A stretch of 64,000 bases of DNA from NCBI GenBank assembly GCA_013298775.1, contig JAAFIV010000015.1:1-64000 (forward strand). The letters run 5' to 3'. Source of the DNA: Ignavibacteria bacterium. GTDB lineage: Bacteria > Bacteroidota > Ignavibacteria > Kapaibacteriales > UBA4661. Positions 1 through 9,043 of the stretch are shown one piece after another; the stretch's first letter is position 1; every line of letters begins with the position of its first letter. A program made the position numbers and the translations under genes. The notes beneath the pieces were generated by a model. The model searched no databases, had not been told where the DNA came from, and saw only the letters and a list, made by a program, of their open reading frames with translations.

Positions 1-38
1 CATCTTAAAAAATGCTCTTTCATCAGCAATTTCCAATC

Positions 39-115
39 CGAATTTCAACTAGAAAATAGCTTGTTTTATCCTCTGTTTTTAGAGGCTATTTCAACGAATT
101 TCAACTAGAAAATGG
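39..115. repeat. Two near-identical 21-bp direct repeats (cgaatttcaactagaaaatag/gg) separated by 35 bp at the window edge
   Basis: Copies at 39-59 and 95-115 read directly; weaker similarity extends further (gcaatttcc / gctatttc). Confidence 0.6.
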
Positions 116-897
116 ACAATCTCATATACTTTTCCATATCTTAAACTATTCTCACAGAAAACATCCATTCCTGTTTCATTAACAATCCAGTGACATGAGC
201 AAGGGCTGACACATTTTTCTACTGCTTCAGTCGGCGGCGGCTCTATCGGCGGCGGATCTGGCGACGGCAGCGGAGGATTCACCACAGGCGGTCGTGGATT
301 GTCACCATTACCTCCACCGCCTATACCAGGTGGAATGTAGTTTGGGTCGCCAGACGTCGGCGGGGGCGGTTGAATAATAGGAATGTAAATGGGAATAAAC
401 GGGTTATCGCCTCCTCCACCTCCGCCAGGAGTAAAGGGTGGCGGGGGCTGTGGAGCCCTTGGTCCGCCAGGCACTGGATCTTCCAAAGTTCTCGGAGTTT
501 CCTCTACTACACGCTTTTGTGAACTTCTTTTCTGCACCTTACCAAAGCCTCTCTGCGCAAACGCGCTTTCGCTAACACCAAACAGAACAAATGTGGATAC
601 CATAAAGACGGCAACGGCAGAAGGCAGGTAAAATGAAGCCTCGCTTTGCGCGTTCCGTCTCCTAAAAACAGAAAAAACCATACAGGTTAAAAGAAGGAGA
701 TGAAAAAAGGGCGTAATTCTTAATACTTTCACCCAAGGCACCGCCAGGAGCCTTACAAGAAGCAAAAAAGAAATACGCCCCGCTTGTAAGCGAGGCGTAA
801 CCCACGTCAGCATCCCTTGTAAAAATCTGGCGGATTTTGGGTGAGGACAACTGACGAGATTACGCGTTGATTGAGAATCTATGTTTGTGGCTGTCAA
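91..897 (-). CDS. Hypothetical membrane/secreted Pro/Gly-rich protein with Cys-containing C-terminus
   Basis: Long ORF with hydrophobic segment then PPPP/GGGG low-complexity region; C-terminal residues are encoded by the 95-115 repeat; start uncertain. Confidence 0.5.
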   Translation of the reverse strand: MTATNIDSQSTRNLVSCPHPKSARFLQGMLTWVTPRLQAGRISFLLLVRLLAVPWVKVLRITPFFHLLLLTCMVFSVFRRRNAQSEASFYLPSAVAVFMVSTFVLFGVSESAFAQRGFGKVQKRSSQKRVVEETPRTLEDPVPGGPRAPQPPPPFTPGGGGGGDNPFIPIYIPIIQPPPPTSGDPNYIPPGIGGGGNGDNPRPPVVNPPLPSPDPPPIEPPPTEAVEKCVSPCSCHWIVNETGMDVFCENSLRYGKVYEIVHFLVEIR

Positions 898-1108
898 GAA
901 TTGCAGTAGGAACAGAGGAGTTGCACTTCAGGACAGGGAAGCAGTTTTCAAAAAGTAAGGAAAAATTTGTTTTGCAGAGTGTTCTTTGCGAACATTCAAC
1001 AGAATGGGCGAAAATAAAAGTTTGGTGCTTTCTGTGCAAGAAAAAAATAGATAGAAGAGGCGGAAATGATTTTTACTTATACAATGTCGTTTTACGTAAG
1101 AAGAACTC

Positions 1109-1150
1109 GCCGGACGGCTACTGTGCTTGTGATAACAGCCGTCCGACGAA
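1109..1150. repeat. GC-rich palindromic element (gccggacggctactgtgcttgtgataacagccgtccgac)
   Basis: Near-inverted copy of sequence in 23340-23385; hairpin GGACGGCT...AGCCGTCC. Confidence 0.7.
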
Positions 1151-1189
1151 ATATTCAGCTCATTTATTTGAACGACTTACCTTAAAAAT

Positions 1190-1245
1190 ATGCTATTTTA
1201 TTCAGCATTCTCATTCCCACAAAACAATACTGAATAAAAAAGCAT
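1190..1245. terminator. Inverted repeat / possible terminator (atgctattttattcag ... ctgaataaaaaagcat)
   Basis: Approximately 16-bp arms with one mismatch, A/T-rich. Confidence 0.45.
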
Positions 1246-1469
1246 ACTTCATCCAAAACACACCTCCTGCGCCTCCTCCAAAAAAGCCCCTTCCATGCCC
1301 ATTTCCTGTAAACAAAAAATAACTACAATAAAATTTACTAAAAAATTTGATTTTGAACAAAAAACGGCAAAAATTATCCACAAAGCGTGTCTGGATAACT
1401 TTATTGCCCCAAAACTTTGCCTCAGATAGCACGTTTTTTGTTGTTTTGCATCGCTTTCAAATGAATCGG

Positions 1470-1523
1470 TGGGAGAAAGTGGGAGACGATACACGCTTTC
1501 CCGCCGAAGTGGGTGAAAGTGGG
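1470..1523 (+). promoter_or_regulatory. Putative MraZ operator: four TGGG boxes at 1470, 1480, 1510, 1520
   Basis: tgggagaaagtgggag and tgggtgaaagtgggttgag upstream of mraZ; all boxes on a 10-bp register, as in described MraZ-binding TGGG repeats. Confidence 0.75.
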
Positions 1524-1568
1524 TTGAGATTTTCTATACTTCCAATCAATGCACATCAGCACGAAGCC

Positions 1569-2012
1569 ATGAGTTTCTTCAAAGGACAAGAAACATACTC
1601 AATTGACGACAAAGGTCGCGTGAACGTTCCGACGAAGATGCGTAAAAGCATTCAGCCGGAAGCGGGCGATACCTTTATCCTCACGCGCGGCGTGGACAAG
1701 TGCATTGTGGCGTACCCGATGAACGAGTGGAAAGTGTATGAAGAGAAATTTGCCAAGCTGAATCAGTACAGCGAAAAAGACCGCTTTTTCCTTCGCATGA
1801 TTCTCTCTTGGAGCGAAGAAGTAGAAATGGATGCCCAGCAGCGCGTTTCGGTTCCGAAGCGTCTGCGCGAGTTTGCAGGAATTGAATCCAAGGTTACGAT
1901 TGTCGGTATGATTGACCACATTGAATTTTGGCAGCCAGAAGAATTCGACAAGTATTTGAACGCTCAAGCGGAATCCTACGAGGATGTTGCGGCACAGGTA
2001 ATGTTGAAGTAA
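1569..2012 (+). CDS. mraZ: Transcriptional regulator MraZ
   Basis: MSFFKGQETYSIDDKGRVNVPTKMR... and duplicated SpoVT/AbrB-like half; start chosen at internal Met downstream of operator. Confidence 0.95.
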   Translation: MSFFKGQETYSIDDKGRVNVPTKMRKSIQPEAGDTFILTRGVDKCIVAYPMNEWKVYEEKFAKLNQYSEKDRFFLRMILSWSEEVEMDAQQRVSVPKRLREFAGIESKVTIVGMIDHIEFWQPEEFDKYLNAQAESYEDVAAQVMLK

Positions 2013-2044
2013 TTGTTGAAGAAACAAACCGATAGGCAGGCAGC

Positions 2045-3145
2045 ATGAAGGGCAAGCACAATAAACATCGTGAGAACAGAAAGCGCGTAATGCGCTCGGT
2101 GGATGACGAAACCGCGCCCGTGCTTGCTCGGGACGGAACGGCAACGGCAGAACGGAATGCTGGTGCGTACCACGTGCCAGTGATGCTGAAGGAATGTTGC
2201 GACGCGCTTATCACCGACCCAAACGGAACGTACATTGACGGGACGCTGGGCGGAGGCGGTCATACGGCGGAAATTTTACGACGATTAGACAAGGACGGCG
2301 TGTTGTTTTCTTTCGATGAGGATGCTGCAGCAATCGCAGAGGCACAACGACGCTTTGAAAACGAATTACGAAAATCCTCACCACAACTCATGCTCAGGCA
2401 TGAGAACTTCTCTTTCGCATGCAGCATAAAAAGGGACGGGAAGCCCCAGGCGCAGAACAATATCATGGGGATACTGCTTGACCTTGGGGTTTCTTCCCGC
2501 CAGCTTGATACAGGCGGCATTGGGCTTAGTTATCGTGTGAACTCCCACCTAGATATGCGATTTGGTTCACGCGACGGGCTGCCGGTATCGGAGCTTATCG
2601 CCACAACGGGGCAAGGAGTACTGGAGCAAATTCTGCGCGATTTTGGCGAGGAACCATTCGCGCGGGCTATTGCGCGGCGGATTGTCGATGTCCGCCGCGT
2701 GGCTCCGGTTTTAACAACCTTCGACCTCAGAGCTATCGTTGAGGAATGTGTCCCGCCGCATTTGCGCCAGCAATCTCTTTCACGGGTCTTTCAGGCGTTT
2801 CGTATTGCCGTCAATAATGAACTTGGCGTATTGGAGGAAACGCTACGCGGCATTGTGCCACGCTTGGCGAAGGGCGGTCGTATCGTTGTGATTGCGTATC
2901 ATTCCCTTGAAGACCGCATCGTGAAAAATGTTTTCCATGAGTGTTCACGACGCAGTATGCCCATAAATCCTGATGATTTCGATACTCCTGAGGCTGCGCG
3001 AGAAGCAATGATAAAATCCACTACCGTTGAAGTAGAACCACAACTGAAGATTCTTACCAAAAAGCCACTCACTCCGTCAGACGAAGAACTATCCTACAAC
3101 TACCGTGCCAGAAGCGCGAAAGTGCGGATTGCGGAGAAAACGTAA
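2045..3145 (+). CDS. rsmH: 16S rRNA (cytosine(1402)-N4)-methyltransferase RsmH
   Basis: HVPVMLKECCDAL..IDGTLGGGGHT, LLDLGVSSRQLD, YHSLEDRIVKN motifs. Confidence 0.96.
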   Translation: MKGKHNKHRENRKRVMRSVDDETAPVLARDGTATAERNAGAYHVPVMLKECCDALITDPNGTYIDGTLGGGGHTAEILRRLDKDGVLFSFDEDAAAIAEAQRRFENELRKSSPQLMLRHENFSFACSIKRDGKPQAQNNIMGILLDLGVSSRQLDTGGIGLSYRVNSHLDMRFGSRDGLPVSELIATTGQGVLEQILRDFGEEPFARAIARRIVDVRRVAPVLTTFDLRAIVEECVPPHLRQQSLSRVFQAFRIAVNNELGVLEETLRGIVPRLAKGGRIVVIAYHSLEDRIVKNVFHECSRRSMPINPDDFDTPEAAREAMIKSTTVEVEPQLKILTKKPLTPSDEELSYNYRARSAKVRIAEKT

Positions 3146-3153
3146 GCAAGGTT

Positions 3154-3302
3154 TTAGTACGACAAAATCTTGGAAAAGCTGAATAAAATCAGGCTTCAGT
3201 GGCACGGACATTCTTGTCTGTGTTTTCCACCTGAAACCCGCTCCAACACTCACAGACAGGAATGTCTGTGCCACTACTGAAGATTTTTGCTATCGTACTG
3301 AG
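3154..3302. repeat. Family-1 hairpin element (copy A), with degenerate terminal inverted repeats
   Basis: agtggcacggacattcttgtctgtg...cacagacaggaatgtctgtgccact (3198-3275) flanked by tagtacgacaaaatctt / aagatttttgctatcgtactg. Confidence 0.85.
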
Positions 3303-3472
3303 GATTCCCAGATAAACCCTCCCCACCACACTTTTCAGCGTGATGTTGTTTGCCTTTTCGCTAATTTTGTACCTGCGCCACAATTTACAATGTTATTTCT
3401 TCGGAAACCCGTACACACTTGTTTTTGTGCCGTCTTCGCGCTATTTTCTTTTCACCACTCATTACTTTCATT

Positions 3473-4303
3473 ATGACTTTTAACCACACTATTGCCATTA
3501 TCGGCGGCGGAAATTTAGGAGTTGCCATTGCGCAAGGCTTGATTGTTTCTGGCTTACTTCCTGCCGAAAAAATCACCGTTACGCGCCGTCGTACCGCGCT
3601 TTTGGGCGATTTGGCAAAACAAAAAGTACACATCACTGCCGACAACGCTGAGGCTATCAAGCAAGCAAGCATCGTCATTCTTGCCGTACAGCCGCAGCAA
3701 CTCAACGAAGTGCTGAATGATATTAAAAAAGACATTAACCCGAAAAAACATATCGTGATTTCCGTTGCCTCTGGCGCGAGTATTGGTCAGATTTCTGAGG
3801 TCTTGGGCAAAAGTGTTCCTGTTGTTCGCGCCATGCCGAATACTGCCATTGCTATTCGCGAATCCATGACCTGCCTTGCCGCAGAAAGCGATCACCAAAA
3901 AGCACTCGGCGTTGCGCAGCAAATTTTTGATACCGTCGGCGCGACCGTGATTATCCACGAAGAGCAGATGACAAGCGCGACGGCGTTGTGCGCGTGCGGA
4001 ATTGCGTTCTTCCTTCGCGCTATTCGTGCTGCCTCGCAAGGCGGCATTGAAATTGGCTTCCACGCCGACGAAGCTATCAAAATGGCAGCGCAAACCGCTC
4101 GCGGAGCCGCTTCATTACTGCTTGCTGGCAGCCATCCCGAAAGCGAAATTGATAAAGTAACCACGCCACGCGGCTGCACCATTGCTGGCTTGAACGAAAT
4201 GGAGCATCAGGGCTTTAGTTCCGCGCTTATTCGTGGCATTACAACAGCATCGGACAAGGCAATGAATCTGTATGTTGCCAAGCCAGTAACGGCGAAGAAT
4301 TAA
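3473..4303 (+). CDS. proC: Pyrroline-5-carboxylate reductase
   Basis: IAIIGGGNLGVAIAQGL; RAMPNTA; LLLAGSHPESEIDKVTTPRGCTIAGL. Confidence 0.95.
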   Translation: MTFNHTIAIIGGGNLGVAIAQGLIVSGLLPAEKITVTRRRTALLGDLAKQKVHITADNAEAIKQASIVILAVQPQQLNEVLNDIKKDINPKKHIVISVASGASIGQISEVLGKSVPVVRAMPNTAIAIRESMTCLAAESDHQKALGVAQQIFDTVGATVIIHEEQMTSATALCACGIAFFLRAIRAASQGGIEIGFHADEAIKMAAQTARGAASLLLAGSHPESEIDKVTTPRGCTIAGLNEMEHQGFSSALIRGITTASDKAMNLYVAKPVTAKN

Positions 4304-4314
4304 GCAATAGCACA

Positions 4315-4410
4315 AACAAGATATAGCACAGACAAGATATAGCACAGACAAGAGTGTCTATGCTACCGAAGCCAGTATTTGCCTCAGGTAGCGCGAACAC
4401 TCTTGTCCGC
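4315..4410. repeat. Family-1-like short hairpin preceded by 17-bp tandem repeat (agatatagcacagacaa)
   Basis: gcacagacaagagtgtctatgctacc ... ggtagcgcgaacactcttgtccgcg. Confidence 0.7.
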
Positions 4411-4446
4411 GTCACATTTGAATTTCATTCCTCAATTCCCGCGCTT

Positions 4447-7431
4447 ATGCTTCGTTTCCTGAAATCCCGCATTACTCTTGTGTTTCTCCTCACATGCGTT
4501 GTTGCACAATGTCTAAACTGCCCGTCAATGCTTGCACAAAAGCAGATAGGTATTCAGAAACAACCCTTTGCCCATGCGCATATTCTCTACGTCAAATTCC
4601 GTGAGCAATCTCCTATGCTGCAAGCATGGCGCACGCACAACCGCAAAGGCAGTATTGATGAGCTTTCTGGCATTCTTGGCAAACACGACACCAAACCCTA
4701 TTTGGACGATGCGAGCTACCGCGCCGCCGGAGAACGCTTGCAAAAGCACGTGTTTGAAACCGTTGGCGAGCAAAACCCCTATCCAATTCTGCAAGAGCTT
4801 TCCGCACGCTATCTGCAAGGAATGGGACGGTGGTGCGAAGTACAATTATTAGACCCACAACGCGCAGACCTCGCACCAATACTTGCCGCCAAGCTCGAAG
4901 CCTTACCCGATGTGGAAATTGCCGAATGCGCTCCCGTGCGCATTGCCGACAGCACAACCAATGACCCGCTTGTGGGTGCGCAGCAGCATTTACCACGCAT
5001 TCGGGCATTTGAGGCGTGGAGTGCGGTACAAGCAGCATTACCACAATCGGACACAAGCCGCATCATTGTTGGCGTTGTTGATACGGGCTTTGATTACAAG
5101 CACGAAGATTTGCGCGATGCAATATTTATCAATCAAGGCGAAAGCGGTACAGATGCTTTAGGCAGAGACCGTCGCACAAACGGCATTGACGACGACCGCA
5201 ATGGGAAAATAGATGATTGGCGCGGATGGGACATCGCGGGCGCAGATGGTTTGGGCGAAGACAACGATCCCTTCCTCACCGAAAACTCGCATGGAACGCA
5301 CGTTGCAGGGATTTTGGGCGCGGTTACCAATAATAACATTGGCGTATCGGGCGCAGTGGGACTGAGTTCGCGCTTTCGTTTGCTTCTCGTAAAAGCTGGC
5401 GCGAATGCGAGTAGTCAAGTGATTTACAACGGCGCACGAGGCGTTCTTTATGCGGCAACCATGGGCGCACAGGTAATAAATTGTAGCTGGGGCAGCGCGA
5501 CAGCGCGTTCCTTTGCCGAGCAGGAAACTATCGCGCTCGCACAACGCATGGGCGTACTCGTGATTGTAAGTGCGGGCAATGACGGTCGCTTTATTCCTAC
5601 GTTTCCGTCTGTATACCCAGATATTCTGAGCGTTGGTTGGCTCAATAGCGACGACTCCCGCAGTTTTTCGAGTAATTATTACCCCAGCCTCAGTATTTCC
5701 GCACCCGGAAGCGGGATTTATTCAACTTTCGTCGAAAATCGCTATGGAATTTCAAGTGGAACATCTATGGCAGCACCGCAAGTAACGGCGGCGGCGGCAC
5801 TTGTGAAATTGCGCTATCCCCGCATGACTGCTCCGCAAATCGCGCAATTACTGAAGTCCAGCGCAGACACAAACGATGCACTGCTTGGTAATCTTGCAGG
5901 ATTATTCGGCACAGGACGCTTGAATATGTTGCGAGCAGTGCAATCACCCACGATGCCGTCCTTAGCACTGGACAGCTATACCGTAAGCGATGAAAACAAT
6001 AATGGTTTGTTGGAATCAGGCGAGCGAATTAACATCAACCTTAGTATTCGTGCAGGTTTGGGAGCAGTAGAAAGCGGCTTTGTGGAAATGCGCAGCACCA
6101 TTCCCGATACAAGTCGGTACCTCCCCTTTTGGGACGAGCTTCGCAAACAGCTTCCCGCCTTTGCCGCAAGCGATATTCGGCGCGGTGTGGTGAGCTTTAG
6201 CTTTCGCCTTACACGGACATTACTGGAGAATTTTGAGATTCCGCTCATTTTCAATTTTCGCTCGCAAAGCGGCACCCTACTTGGGCGCGACGGTTTTGTG
6301 CTGATTGCAAATCAATCCTACGCAACCATGCGCTTGAACAATATCGTAGCAACAGTAGGAACGACGGGGCGTTTGGGCTACAACGAGTATCCGCGCCGCA
6401 CACAGGGCGATGGCGTTTTGTTCAAACCATTTCCAGAAGAAAGTTTGATATATGATGCCGGAATCATGGTAGCAAGCGGCGCGGACAGCCTTTCCTCATC
6501 GGTGCGGGTGAGTGCTTTTGAACGCGACCGTGCTTTTGTGCCGACTTCACTTGTGCGCCTTGTTACCGCGCCAGATTCCTCCTCACTTATCGCCAAAAGC
6601 ACCTTCCAAGACCGCAATGGCGAGACAGATGCGGGCGTAAGCGTAGAGCAGCAAGTGTTTCAAAATCGTAATCCGCTTCAGCAAAATTCGCTTCTACATA
6701 GTTTTAAGATTACCAATACTTCCGAGCGCGATTTCTCGAAGCTCTTTGTTGGAATGTTTTTCGATTGGGATATTGGTAATGATGCAAATAGAAACGAAGT
6801 GTTCTGGGATGACACGCTCAAGGCAGGTTTTGTGCGGTTTTTGGGAAATTCTACCGCAATGGGACAATCTCCCCCACTGCCTGTTATTGCGATGCAGATG
6901 CTTTCGGGCGAAAAAACGAATTTTTACCCGATGGTCTTTTTTGATACCACCGCAAACGCGCCCACGCCAGAAACTTTCACGCGCTCGGCAAAATACGCAT
7001 CACTTACAACCGGTATCATTCGTACACGCAAAGAAGGCGACGTGTGTGCGGTAATTGGTGCGGGTCCGATTGCGCTTGCCAAAAATTCTTCAACAACGGT
7101 GAGCTTTTCTTTGACTATTGGACAGACAATTGAGGAAGTACGGGCAATTTTACGGGGCGATACAAGCGCGGTGCGAGCTGTGCGCGTCTTCCCAAATCCC
7201 GCACAAAACCTCGTTTTCCTTGCGTACACCTTGCCAGAAGATGAAAGCGTTTCGGTGGAAATCGTGAACATACTCGGGCAACATGCAGCGCAGATATTGG
7301 AGAATGCACCGCGCCGCAAAGGAAGCAACCAAGAGCTTTTCAACGCAGAAATCCTCGCAAGCGGAACGTATTTAGTGCGTGTGAAAAGTAGAAGTGGTAT
7401 AAAAATAGCACCACTCGTGGTAGTAAAATAA
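4447..7431 (+). CDS. Subtilisin-like (S8) serine protease with T9SS type-A C-terminal sorting domain
   Basis: Catalytic motifs VVDTGFDYKHEDL, NSHGTHVAGI, GTSMAAPQV; C-term VRVFPNPAQNLVFLAYTLPEDESVSVEIVNILGQ; signal peptide from MLRFLKS. Confidence 0.92.
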   Translation: MLRFLKSRITLVFLLTCVVAQCLNCPSMLAQKQIGIQKQPFAHAHILYVKFREQSPMLQAWRTHNRKGSIDELSGILGKHDTKPYLDDASYRAAGERLQKHVFETVGEQNPYPILQELSARYLQGMGRWCEVQLLDPQRADLAPILAAKLEALPDVEIAECAPVRIADSTTNDPLVGAQQHLPRIRAFEAWSAVQAALPQSDTSRIIVGVVDTGFDYKHEDLRDAIFINQGESGTDALGRDRRTNGIDDDRNGKIDDWRGWDIAGADGLGEDNDPFLTENSHGTHVAGILGAVTNNNIGVSGAVGLSSRFRLLLVKAGANASSQVIYNGARGVLYAATMGAQVINCSWGSATARSFAEQETIALAQRMGVLVIVSAGNDGRFIPTFPSVYPDILSVGWLNSDDSRSFSSNYYPSLSISAPGSGIYSTFVENRYGISSGTSMAAPQVTAAAALVKLRYPRMTAPQIAQLLKSSADTNDALLGNLAGLFGTGRLNMLRAVQSPTMPSLALDSYTVSDENNNGLLESGERININLSIRAGLGAVESGFVEMRSTIPDTSRYLPFWDELRKQLPAFAASDIRRGVVSFSFRLTRTLLENFEIPLIFNFRSQSGTLLGRDGFVLIANQSYATMRLNNIVATVGTTGRLGYNEYPRRTQGDGVLFKPFPEESLIYDAGIMVASGADSLSSSVRVSAFERDRAFVPTSLVRLVTAPDSSSLIAKSTFQDRNGETDAGVSVEQQVFQNRNPLQQNSLLHSFKITNTSERDFSKLFVGMFFDWDIGNDANRNEVFWDDTLKAGFVRFLGNSTAMGQSPPLPVIAMQMLSGEKTNFYPMVFFDTTANAPTPETFTRSAKYASLTTGIIRTRKEGDVCAVIGAGPIALAKNSSTTVSFSLTIGQTIEEVRAILRGDTSAVRAVRVFPNPAQNLVFLAYTLPEDESVSVEIVNILGQHAAQILENAPRRKGSNQELFNAEILASGTYLVRVKSRSGIKIAPLVVVK

Positions 7432-7470
7432 GGAGCAATACTGCAGTGAACTGTAGCACAACCCCTTTCA

Positions 7471-7498
7471 TTGATAATTGATAATTGATAATTGATAA
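7471..7498. repeat. 4 x 7-bp tandem repeat (ttgataa)n
   Basis: ttgataattgataattgataattgataa read directly. Confidence 0.9.
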
Positions 7499-7587
7499 TC
7501 GTTGAGAGCAAAATTTCTGAAAAGCAGGTAAAAACAAGTAGGGCAGGTGGAGAAAATCTAGGTACAAACAAAAAAGTAAAGAAAAAA

Positions 7588-7618
7588 TTGGTAGTGTGGA
7601 AAAAAACTTTTATATTTG
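7588..7618 (+). promoter_or_regulatory. Bacteroidota-type promoter: TTG - 20 bp - TATATTTG
   Basis: Matches -33 TTG / -7 TAnnTTTG consensus upstream of ribosomal protein genes. Confidence 0.6.
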
Positions 7619-7731
7619 CGGTCTTCCCCAAAATTATTGTATTGCCTCTTCTTAGGCGAATATAATGATGCTTACAACGCAGAAAACATCAATAATTTCA
7701 AGTATTTTCAATCTTTTTTTCACATACCGTC

Positions 7732-7902
7732 ATGGCTAAAACGCAGACATTCGGTGATAAATCGAAAAAAGTAAAAGACACCTCGCTGAACGTGAAAGTT
7801 ATCAAAGGCTATCGCACAGACAAAGGTACAACCAAGTATGTAACACGCTTCGTAAAAGTTGCCGATGTTGCGCAAGTTGATAAAATCGACATCTCGAAGT
7901 AA
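7732..7902 (+). CDS. Small basic protein (56 aa) upstream of rpmE
   Basis: MAKTQTFGDKSKKVKDTSLNVKVIKGYRTDKGTTKYVTRFVKVADVAQVDKIDISK; not in the ORF track; Lys-rich, translated from ATG 7732; family not identified. Confidence 0.75.
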   Translation: MAKTQTFGDKSKKVKDTSLNVKVIKGYRTDKGTTKYVTRFVKVADVAQVDKIDISK

Positions 7903-7969
7903 TTGTACGGAGTACACTTCGAGAGTTTTTAATTGCAATTTTCGTTTTTCACTGATTTCACCTTGTACT

Positions 7970-8200
7970 ATGAAAAAAGGCATTCACCCAAACTATCACG
8001 CGGTTGAAATTGTTCAAACCGACAATACAACCTTTATCACTCGCTCGTGCTTCAAAAGCGACCGTATGGTGTTGGATATTGATTCTAAATCGCATCCCTT
8101 CTTTACTGGCAAACAAATGCTCGTGGATACTGCTGGACGCGTGGACCGCTTCAACAAACGCTTTGAAAAAACACAACGCCTCAAAGACGCAACGAAATAA
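7970..8200 (+). CDS. rpmE: 50S ribosomal protein bL31
   Basis: MKKGIHPNYHAVEIV...TRSCF...SHPFFTGKQMLVDTAGRVDRFNKRF. Confidence 0.95.
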   Translation: MKKGIHPNYHAVEIVQTDNTTFITRSCFKSDRMVLDIDSKSHPFFTGKQMLVDTAGRVDRFNKRFEKTQRLKDATK

Positions 8201-8253
8201 GCCGCAGCGTTTCTTGGCGACGACTAAGGAACACGAGAGAAACAATTCATTCA

Positions 8254-8345
8254 ATGTTATCCACGAATCGCACGAATGAACACGAATCAGAAGCCTCAAC
8301 AATGGTGTCAAATTTGTGAAGATTCGTGTGATTCGTGGACAAAAA
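8254..8345. repeat. Family-8 hairpin (ttatccacgaatcgcacgaatgaacacgaatc ... gattcgtgtgattcgtggac)
   Basis: Long inverted repeat between rpmE and rpsR. Confidence 0.85.
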
Positions 8346-8415
8346 TATTATGAGTTATTTCGCTCACATCCCTAAGCTAGAAAATTTTTATTATCATCGT
8401 TCATTGTCCTAAATC

Positions 8416-8703
8416 ATGCGTAACAATAACCAATCGAACAACGCTAACTCGGTGTACGTCGGCGCACGCAATAAGCGTCAAGAAACGGCAAAGCCGCGTA
8501 AACGCCGCAACCCGCTTCGTGAATCGCGCTATGTTGATTATCTCGACGTGAAATTCCTTGACCGTTACATCAACGACCAAGGTAAAATTCTTCCTCGTCG
8601 TATCACGGGCGCAAACGCACACCAACAACGCCTTATTGCAGGTGCAATCAAGCACGCACGCCACCTCGCGCTTATCACCTTCGTTGAACAAGACGTTGCG
8701 TAA
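8416..8703 (+). CDS. rpsR: 30S ribosomal protein bS18
   Basis: [49 protein letters not shown]. Confidence 0.95.
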   Translation: MRNNNQSNNANSVYVGARNKRQETAKPRKRRNPLRESRYVDYLDVKFLDRYINDQGKILPRRITGANAHQQRLIAGAIKHARHLALITFVEQDVA

Positions 8704-8754
8704 TAAGCTCTCCAATGCTGCGTAAAATCTTGCTCTTCTCTAGGCTCGACCATA

Positions 8755-8799
8755 CAAAAAAGCTATTCTGTACCACTTGTGCAGAGTAGCTTTTTTTTT
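8755..8799 (+). terminator. Rho-independent terminator after rpsR
   Basis: aaaaagctattctg...cagagtagctttttttttt. Confidence 0.8.
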
Positions 8800-8868
8800 G
8801 AATGCAGCCAATAAACACCGCAGAAAAGCTCAACTTTTTCCGCTTGCACACGTATATTTGGCGTGTAC

Positions 8869-9038
8869 TCTTCCTTCGTTGTCAAAAATGTAAGCCCTCA
8901 CCTCGCTCTACGAGCGACCCTCTCCCAGAGGTAGAGGGTAAAAGTTCTGTATCTTGCCCCTCTACCTCTGGGAGAGGGGTTGGGGTGAGGGAAAAACGCT
9001 TACGTTGATGATATTGATTCTTCCTTCGTTGTCAAAAA
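8869..9038. repeat. Family-7 hairpin flanked by 20-bp perfect direct repeats (tcttccttcgttgtcaaaaa)
   Basis: Hairpin ccctcacctcgc...ctctcccagaggtagaggg...ctctgggagaggggttggggtgaggg (8895-8991); direct repeats at 8869-8888 and 9019-9038. Confidence 0.85.
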
Positions 9039-9043
9039 ATTTA

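Noticed and set aside
867-1322. 151-aa plus-strand ORF
   Set aside because: No motif, low-complexity Lys/Phe composition, contains a palindromic repeat; likely intergenic.
1599-2144. 181-aa minus-strand ORF
   Set aside because: Antisense to mraZ/rsmH.
8802-9008. 68-aa ORF containing SDPLPEVEGKSSVSCPSTSGRGVGVRE
   Set aside because: Translation of the family-7 hairpin repeat, not a gene.
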